Shown here: positions 6,572 through 11,155 of the stretch, piece by piece
Numbering within the stretch: position 1 is the first letter of the stretch
Layout: the number at the start of each line of letters is the position of its first letter
Origin: CAZYBO01 sp964645205
GTDB lineage: Bacteria > Pseudomonadota > Alphaproteobacteria > Rickettsiales > SXRF01
Direction of reading: 5' to 3'
Length of the DNA: 11,155 nucleotides
Assembly: GCA_964645205.1 (NCBI GenBank)
Contig: CAZYBO010000011.1
Location: forward strand, 1-11,155
Translations under genes and position numbers: made by a program
The notes under the pieces: model-generated
The model's input: only the letters and a program-made list of their open reading frames with translations
The model's database searches: none
What the model was told of the DNA's origin: nothing

Positions 6572-7306
6572 TTATGCCGCTACTTTATCGTCTTTGGTTT
6601 GACGGGCGCTGCGGGCGCTGGGAGCCTGCTGCTGGGCGTTGGTGATTTTAATTTCACCGGTCAGTTCGCCGCCGCGTTCGATTTCGATTTCGCCGTAGGT
6701 GATCTGGCCGCGTACCTTGCCGGTAGCGTAGATAACCAGGCGGTTGCGTACGATGAGATCGCCTTCAAACAGGCCGCTGATCTCAGCGTCTTCGATATGG
6801 GCGGAGCCTTTGAACGAGCCGCTTTCCGCGATTTCCACGGTGTGCACGTCGTTGAGGATCGCATCCACTTTGCCTTCGATGACGAGGCGATCGCAGGTCG
6901 CGATTTCACCCTTCAGCAGGATGTCGCTGCCTACGGTCAGCACGCGGCGCACGCTTTTGCTTGCGGACGGCGGGGTGACAGCGGAAGTAGCAGGGCTGGA
7001 CGCTGCTGCGCCGGCGGACTGCTTGGCTTCCGGCATGCGGCCGCGCGAGAGGTCGCTGGCGATCGGCGCAGCGGACGGGCGGAAGCTGTTGGCGGACGGC
7101 GCGGCGGTGCGTGTCGCCTGTGATGGGGGAGTCGGGGGAGCGCCGTAAGCGGGAGCGGAAGAAGCCCCGGAAGCCGACGCGGTCTGGGCGGATGCGCCCG
7201 TGGACGACTGCGAACCGGAGGTAGCGGTGTTGCTGGTGGAATCTTCAGACTCCTGAGTGGAGTCGATCGTGCTGTCAAACAGGCCTTCTTCTTTGCGACG
7301 GAACAT
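6572..7306 (-). CDS. Bactofilin with long low-complexity N-terminus
   Basis: Cytoskeletal protein that polymerises without nucleotide into filaments at the inner membrane and positions cell-wall or polar factors in other bacteria. Residues about 118-222 form the bactofilin (DUF583) beta-helix, with repeating short strands of the kind GEIATCDRLVIEGKVDA, AESGSFKGSAHIEDAEISGLFEG and RNRLVIYATGKVRGQI. Before it is an unusually long stretch (about 12-117) of Ser, Ala, Pro and Thr, predicted disordered. The N-terminus MFRRKE is short, hydrophobic then basic, like the membrane-binding tips of characterised bactofilins. The start is set by AGGAG (7317-7313 on the minus strand) six bases before the ATG. 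No M23 peptidase, a common bactofilin neighbour, is next to it. Transcription ends at the terminator at 6516-6551. Confidence 0.93.
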   Translation of the reverse strand: MFRRKEEGLFDSTIDSTQESEDSTSNTATSGSQSSTGASAQTASASGASSAPAYGAPPTPPSQATRTAAPSANSFRPSAAPIASDLSRGRMPEAKQSAGAAASSPATSAVTPPSASKSVRRVLTVGSDILLKGEIATCDRLVIEGKVDAILNDVHTVEIAESGSFKGSAHIEDAEISGLFEGDLIVRNRLVIYATGKVRGQITYGEIEIERGGELTGEIKITNAQQQAPSARSARQTKDDKVAA

Positions 7307-7312
7307 AGCTAT

Positions 7313-7317
7313 CTCCT
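7313..7317 (-). promoter_or_regulatory. Shine-Dalgarno of the bactofilin gene
   Basis: Minus-strand AGGAG, six bases before the ATG at 7306. It decides the start. Upstream, the 130-base gap also holds a minus-strand TATAGT with a weak CTGGCA 16 bases before it, a low-confidence promoter; nothing else is seen in this gap. Confidence 0.75.
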
Positions 7318-7436
7318 AGCGGTATATCTGAATCTCGATGGGACAATGAAACGCTCTGCAAAACAACGCGCAAGCGAACCAATAGAAGGTCAGACTATAG
7401 GAATTGTTTTGTTCATGCCAGAAGAATTTGCGCTAT

Positions 7437-8498
7437 TTATTTGAGTTGTTTTTTCCTGAAAAAAACGCTAGCGGCGGCGGCCTTGAAAAGTGGGTTGCCA
7501 AGCGCGAGGTCGAGCGCGTAATTGGCTGCAAACCGTTCGTAAACGAGGCGCATCGCTTGCTTGAAATAAAAGCGCGGATAGATTTTTTCCAGCAGTTGCA
7601 CGGGATGCGCCGCGCCTTTGTTGATATGCAGGTCGAGCGTCTCTCCCAATATGCGGCCGTAGCGCAGCGCGGTATGGATGCCGCCCGCAGTCAGCGGCGA
7701 TACGATGCCTGCCGAATCGCCGAGCAGAATCACGTTATCGCGCGCAAACGGGCGCACAAGGCCGCCCACCGGGATAAGCCCGCCGCGCCGCGCCACCACG
7801 TTGGCGTTGGAAAAATCGAAAATACCCTTCATGTTCGTCACGAATGCGTCAATATCCGGGCGGCGCGGCAGGCGCTGCGCCAGTCCCACCTGCGCCACGC
7901 CGACGCCGGGAATTACCCAGCCTAAATAGCCGTGTGCGAGTTTCTGGTTGAGAAAGCAATAGAACGCGTTGGGGTTTTCCAGTTCCAGCCCTTCATATTC
8001 CGCCTCGACGCCGAGCAGGAATTTGGTGTTCTGTCCCAGCGCGAAATCGTCGGCTACTCTGGATCTCGGTCCATCAGCACCGATCAGGAAGCGGCAGGAA
8101 TAGGTATTATTCACCACGACGCGTCCGTTATTTTCCCTGCCGTTTTCATAGGCCGTATCGTAATGGATCGTAGCGCCCGCTTTGATTGCCTGATCCGACA
8201 AATGCCGCATCAGCGCCGGCGTGTCGGTGGTGAGGAAAAAATAATCCGGGGATACGAGGTCGGTATAGCGCAGGGAAGGGGCGAACAGCCGCACGTCGGT
8301 CACTTTGCGCGTGAGCGCCTCCGGCATGGCGAATTCGTCGGCACATTCCTTGACGATGATGCCTGTTGTGTGCATGCCCACGCCCGGCGCCTTCTTGCGC
8401 TCCAAGAGCGTCACGCCGATGCCGCGCTCCGCCAGCGCCTTGGCGCAGGCAAGCCCCGCAAAGCCACCGCCTGCTATAAGTATATCCGTATGTTGCAT
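7437..8498 (-). CDS. FAD-dependent oxidoreductase, geranylgeranyl reductase family type
   Basis: Flavoprotein of 353 residues. The N-terminus has the Rossmann FAD motif GGGFAG (10-15) with the ribose-binding Glu33. The mid-protein GADGPRSRVA (140-149) is the DG motif and GDSAGIVSPLTAGGIHTAL (260 on) is the second FAD-pyrophosphate motif. This order is that of the group containing geranylgeranyl reductases and p-hydroxybenzoate-hydroxylase-like enzymes. GDSAG with a following TAGGIHTAL favours the geranylgeranyl-reductase side, but the substrate (a prenyl chain, a quinone precursor or an aromatic) cannot be told. No signal peptide or membrane helix is seen. Its start overlaps the mutY stop by one base (TGATG), so the two are translationally coupled. 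Confidence 0.88.
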   Translation of the reverse strand: MQHTDILIAGGGFAGLACAKALAERGIGVTLLERKKAPGVGMHTTGIIVKECADEFAMPEALTRKVTDVRLFAPSLRYTDLVSPDYFFLTTDTPALMRHLSDQAIKAGATIHYDTAYENGRENNGRVVVNNTYSCRFLIGADGPRSRVADDFALGQNTKFLLGVEAEYEGLELENPNAFYCFLNQKLAHGYLGWVIPGVGVAQVGLAQRLPRRPDIDAFVTNMKGIFDFSNANVVARRGGLIPVGGLVRPFARDNVILLGDSAGIVSPLTAGGIHTALRYGRILGETLDLHINKGAAHPVQLLEKIYPRFYFKQAMRLVYERFAANYALDLALGNPLFKAAAASVFFRKKQLK

Positions 8499-9496
8499 CA
8501 GGGCAGGCCGATCAGTTTCAAAATCTTTTTTTCCGCCATGGAAACCGGCAATTTAGCCAGTTCGCTTTCGCTATGCCACTGTTTTCCGCTGTGGTTGACG
8601 CGCAGGCTGTAGACGCGGGCGGCGAGTGTAAAGTGGCTGTATTGCTGCGTGATGTCGCCCAGATGCGAAGCCGCCGCCAGCGCGTAGCGTTTGCCGCTGA
8701 AGGCCACGTGCGTATCCGCATGATCCGCTTCCACGAAATGGTACAGCCCACCGAGAAACTTCCCCGTGCGCGGCGCGGCGTAGATTTCACCCTGCCGGTT
8801 GCGCAATACCACGATATGCTTTTCGCGCACGGGCACAGGCTTTGCGCGTTTCGCCGCCGGGTAGGATTCGGGGGAGGATTTGCCTTGGCAGATGCCGTTG
8901 GCCGGGCATTCCCCGCATAATGGCGAGCGTTTTTTGCAGACGATGGTGCCAATATCCATCATCGCCTGATTATAATCGAACGGATCCTTGCAATTGAGCA
9001 AGATCGCGGCTTTTTCCCACAATTGCGGAACCGATGGCGTTTCAAGTGCAAAAATCCGCGCCACCACGCGGGCGACATTGGCTTCCATCACCGGAACCGG
9101 CGCACGGTACGCGAACGCCGCCACCGCATGCGCCGTGTTGCGTCCGATACCGGGCAGGGCGAGCAACCCTTCCACCGTGTCTGGCAGGGCGGTTTTGCAG
9201 CGCTTGGCCGTTTCATGCAGGTTGGCGGCGCGACGATAATAGCCCAGCCCCTGCCATGCGGACATCACTTCGTCCTGTGTGGCGGCGGCAAGGGTTTGCA
9301 GCGTGGGAAACGTCTTGAGGAACTGGAAATAATAGCGCTCCAGCACTGTTTTAACCTGCGTCTGCTGCAGCATAATCTCGCTGATATAGATCGCGTAGGC
9401 ATCCTTCGTATTACGCCACGGTAGCGTCCGGCGGCCATGCGCGGCATACCAGCCCTGCAGGGAGCGATGGAAACGCTGTAAATCGCTTTTTTGCAT
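8498..9496 (-). CDS. mutY: Adenine DNA glycosylase with Glu at catalytic Asp position
   Basis: Base-excision-repair enzyme that removes adenine mispaired with 8-oxoguanine. Length is 332 residues, normal. The order is: catalytic Glu40 in SEIMLQQTQV, helix-hairpin-helix LPGIGRNTAHAV (114-125), the catalytic loop near 138, the [4Fe-4S] ligands Cys187, Cys194, Cys197, Cys203 (spacing 6, 2, 5), and a C-terminal NUDIX-like 8-oxoguanine-recognition domain with YSHFTL in place of the FSH loop. The spacing from the hairpin Pro115 to residue 138 is the same as in E. coli, where Asp138 is catalytic; here it is Glu138, in VMEANVARV instead of the usual DGNV. No clear Shine-Dalgarno precedes the ATG at 9496. 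It is the first gene of a probable operon with the flavoprotein downstream. Confidence 0.93.
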   Translation of the reverse strand: MQKSDLQRFHRSLQGWYAAHGRRTLPWRNTKDAYAIYISEIMLQQTQVKTVLERYYFQFLKTFPTLQTLAAATQDEVMSAWQGLGYYRRAANLHETAKRCKTALPDTVEGLLALPGIGRNTAHAVAAFAYRAPVPVMEANVARVVARIFALETPSVPQLWEKAAILLNCKDPFDYNQAMMDIGTIVCKKRSPLCGECPANGICQGKSSPESYPAAKRAKPVPVREKHIVVLRNRQGEIYAAPRTGKFLGGLYHFVEADHADTHVAFSGKRYALAAASHLGDITQQYSHFTLAARVYSLRVNHSGKQWHSESELAKLPVSMAEKKILKLIGLP

Positions 9497-9548
9497 GATT
9501 TTTGGCTGGATAAACTATTTTTAATTATGTTTTCGGCGCGACCTATTT

Positions 9549-9554
9549 TACAAT
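9549..9554 (+). promoter_or_regulatory. Candidate -10 box for the GDSL esterase
   Basis: TACAAT lies in the AT-rich gap between the divergent mutY and esterase genes. The -35 region (9526-9531, TATGTT) is poor. This is the only reasonable -10 on the plus strand here; the minus-strand promoter of mutY could not be placed. Confidence 0.3.
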
Positions 9555-9585
9555 GGATTTTCAAATGGTCTACAGGTTCCCGCGT

Positions 9586-10302
9586 ATGATGAGACATCTT
9601 ACTGTTTTCCTGCTTGCGATCACACTCAGCGGCAATGCGCTGGCTGACGACCTGATGCGCATCGTGGTGTTCGGCGATTCGCTGACATCGGGATACCGCC
9701 TACGCCCCGAGGAGGGCTTTCCCGGCAAGCTCAAGCAGAAGTTGCTGGCGATCGGGCATAAAAACATTGACGTGGTCAATATGAGCATACCGGGAAACAC
9801 CACGTTCGACGCGAAAGACCGCGTATATACCGTCATGAATGCGCGCCCGGACATCGTGATCGTCGCATTCGGGATGAACGATGTGCTGCGTGGCGTGAAA
9901 CCCGCGCATATCTACAATTACCTGGGAGCCACCATCAGCGGTTTGATGGCGAACCGGGAACGTCCGGTCTATGTCATACTGGTTGGTATCAAGGCGCCTG
10001 ATACCGTGGACACCACGTATGCCAACGCGCTGGAAAAAAATTATGCGGCGCTGGCAGATCATTATAAAATCCCAATTTACCCCGACCTGCTGGCAGGAAT
10101 TGCAGGGCATCGCGAATTGAACCTCGCTGATGAATTCCATCCCAACGCCAAAGGCACGGATGTGATGGTGGAAAATCTCTATCGCTATGTCGATGCCGGG
10201 ATACGTTGGAAATGGCAGATTAATGAGGAAATTAACTACCAGAAACAGCTTCAGGAATACGAGCGTACCAAGAAATCCAGCCCGCAGCCTGCTGCCCAAT
10301 AG
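9586..10302 (+). CDS. Secreted GDSL esterase/lysophospholipase (TesA/arylesterase type)
   Basis: SGNH-hydrolase predicted to act in the periplasm on acyl esters or thioesters, like E. coli TesA and bacterial arylesterases. A 20-residue signal peptide ends in NALA before DDLMRI, so signal peptidase I should cut it. The catalytic Ser32 is in VFGDSLTSGY (block I), Asn98 is in FGMNDV (block III), and the Asp182/His185 pair is in DEFHPN (block V). The mature core is normal in length. A polar C-terminal tail of about 34 residues (after residue 205) is longer than in TesA. The start at 9586 gives a standard signal peptide and has an AGG ten bases upstream; ATG codons at 9553 and 9565 would lengthen the N-terminus unusually. 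The true substrate is not known. Confidence 0.92.
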   Translation: MMRHLTVFLLAITLSGNALADDLMRIVVFGDSLTSGYRLRPEEGFPGKLKQKLLAIGHKNIDVVNMSIPGNTTFDAKDRVYTVMNARPDIVIVAFGMNDVLRGVKPAHIYNYLGATISGLMANRERPVYVILVGIKAPDTVDTTYANALEKNYAALADHYKIPIYPDLLAGIAGHRELNLADEFHPNAKGTDVMVENLYRYVDAGIRWKWQINEEINYQKQLQEYERTKKSSPQPAAQ

Positions 10303-10373
10303 CGGAATGCGGTTGTATCCGCCAAATTTCGCTAGTAATGTGCTCCTCCATCCAACCAATCATGTACAGGATT

Positions 10374-11155
10374 ATGAGCAGCACAGCAAAACCCGCAGCG
10401 GATTCCGCGTTCAGCGTCACCACCGGCAGCCTTCCTTCTTCGCGTAAAATCTATGTTCAGGCGGGCGCCGACGCTTCGGTGCGCGTGCCGCTGCGCGAAA
10501 TCAAGCTCTCTAAAACCTCCGGCGACAACACATTTGCGGTATACGATACCTCGGGCATCTACAGCGACCCCACTTCTGCGGTCGATATTTACAAAGGCCT
10601 GCCGCCGCTGCGCGCGCAATGGATCAAACAGCGCGGCGATGTCGAATCCTACGCTGGCCGCGAAGTGAAACCCGAAGATAACGGCCTGAAGGTCGGCGCG
10701 CAAAGCCCTGTGCCGCTGTTCCCGAACGTGAATCCCGCGCCGCTGCGTGCCAAAGCCGGTAAATCCGTGACGCAGCTCACCTACGCGCGCGCAGGCCTCA
10801 TCACGCCGGAGATGGAATATATCGCCGTGCGCGAAAACGAGGGCAGGCAAGCCGCCGCCTGCGCCACCAAGCCGTATCAAAAGGGCGAATCGTTCGGCGC
10901 GCGCATCCCCGACCTCATCACGCCGGAATTCGTGCGCGACGAAATCGCCGCCGGTCGTGCGATCATCCCCGCCAACATCAACCACCCGGAAATCGAGCCG
11001 ATGATCATCGGCCGCAATTTCAAGGTGAAGATCAACGCCAATATCGGCAATTCCGCCGTTACCTCTTCGGTGGAAGAAGAAGTCGAAAAGATGGTGTGGT
11101 CGATCCGCTGGGGCGCGGACACGGTGATGGATTTGTCCACCGGCCGCAACATCCA
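10374..11155 (+). CDS. thiC: Phosphomethylpyrimidine synthase ThiC, 5' part (3' end outside window)
   Basis: Radical-SAM enzyme that turns aminoimidazole ribotide into hydroxymethylpyrimidine phosphate, the pyrimidine half of thiamine. The frame is open from 10374 to the window edge, 260 residues plus part of a codon. Recognisable ThiC segments are VYDTSGIYSDP, KGLPPLRAQWIKQRGD, LTYARAGLITPEMEYIAVREN, TPEFVRDEIAAGRAIIPAN, INHPEIEPMIIGRNF, KINANIGNSAVTSS and WGADTVMDLSTGRNI. The CxxCxxxxC iron-sulfur motif lies in the missing C-terminal part. In-frame ATGs at 10338, 10362 and 10374 are possible; 10374 has an AGG close upstream. It starts 71 bases after the esterase, in a leader too short and lacking the conserved bases for a TPP riboswitch. 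Confidence 0.97.
   Translation, partial: MSSTAKPAADSAFSVTTGSLPSSRKIYVQAGADASVRVPLREIKLSKTSGDNTFAVYDTSGIYSDPTSAVDIYKGLPPLRAQWIKQRGDVESYAGREVKPEDNGLKVGAQSPVPLFPNVNPAPLRAKAGKSVTQLTYARAGLITPEMEYIAVRENEGRQAAACATKPYQKGESFGARIPDLITPEFVRDEIAAGRAIIPANINHPEIEPMIIGRNFKVKINANIGNSAVTSSVEEEVEKMVWSIRWGADTVMDLSTGRNI

Noticed and set aside
6554..7123. Open frame of 189 codons on the plus strand over bactofilin
   Set aside because: It begins inside the terminator arm and runs antisense to a clear bactofilin core with a good Shine-Dalgarno.
7447..7465. T-run and A-run palindrome resembling a terminator
   Set aside because: It lies within the last codons of the flavoprotein gene (Phe-Phe-Arg-Lys-Lys), is purely AT in its arms, and is explained by coding sequence.
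10302..10322. Short GCGGA/TCCGC inverted repeat after the esterase gene
   Set aside because: Five-base stem with no following T-run; too weak to call a terminator or riboswitch.
10332..10985. Long open frame of 217 codons on the minus strand
   Set aside because: It lies opposite thiC, whose plus-strand translation matches the family over its whole length. The minus-strand product is His/Arg-rich with no motif, as expected from an antisense shadow in GC-rich DNA.
1..11155. CRISPR arrays, insertion sequences, tRNA genes, attachment sites
   Set aside because: Reading both strands shows no regularly spaced direct repeats, transposase motifs, tRNA-like cloverleaf or integrase; nearly all sequence is accounted for by coding genes.

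Overview
The window looks like a chromosomal segment from an alphaproteobacterium. The N-terminus of SdhB, the adjacent thrB-rnhA pair with an ATGA overlap, and the bactofilin and GDSL esterase genes all fit that class. The order or genus cannot be told from this sequence. Coding density is high. There are no tRNA or rRNA genes, no CRISPR array and no insertion sequences. Most genes are core metabolism. The accessory part is a small signalling cluster sitting inside the succinate dehydrogenase locus.

Plus-strand block, 2-5911: the 3' part of sdhA is followed by three tandem receiver-domain-only genes (1246-2741), a secreted M48-type metalloprotease lipoprotein, then sdhB, thrB (homoserine kinase of the aminoglycoside-phosphotransferase fold) and rnhA (RNase HI). 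The two catalytic subunits of complex II are therefore separated by about 2.5 kb of signalling and protease genes. Two receivers keep the full phosphorylation site. The third has Glu where the phospho-Asp should be and has lost other catalytic residues, so it looks like a pseudo-receiver. A gene for a small charged protein of unknown function (5996-6490) has its own likely promoter and ends at a strong terminator.

Minus-strand block, 6572-9496: the terminator at 6516-6551 serves converging transcription, with a bactofilin gene on its other side. Upstream of bactofilin are a geranylgeranyl-reductase-type FAD oxidoreductase and mutY, which overlap by one base and are probably co-transcribed. 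The MutY is unusual: the position of the catalytic Asp (E. coli Asp138) is Glu.

Plus-strand end, 9586-11155: a secreted GDSL esterase of the TesA/arylesterase type diverges from mutY. It is followed by the 5' part of thiC (thiamine pyrimidine synthesis), which runs off the window and has no visible TPP riboswitch in its short leader.

The most interesting points are the receiver triplet with its Asp-to-Glu pseudo-receiver embedded between sdhA and sdhB, and the Glu-for-Asp substitution in MutY. No wholly new multi-gene system could be demonstrated.
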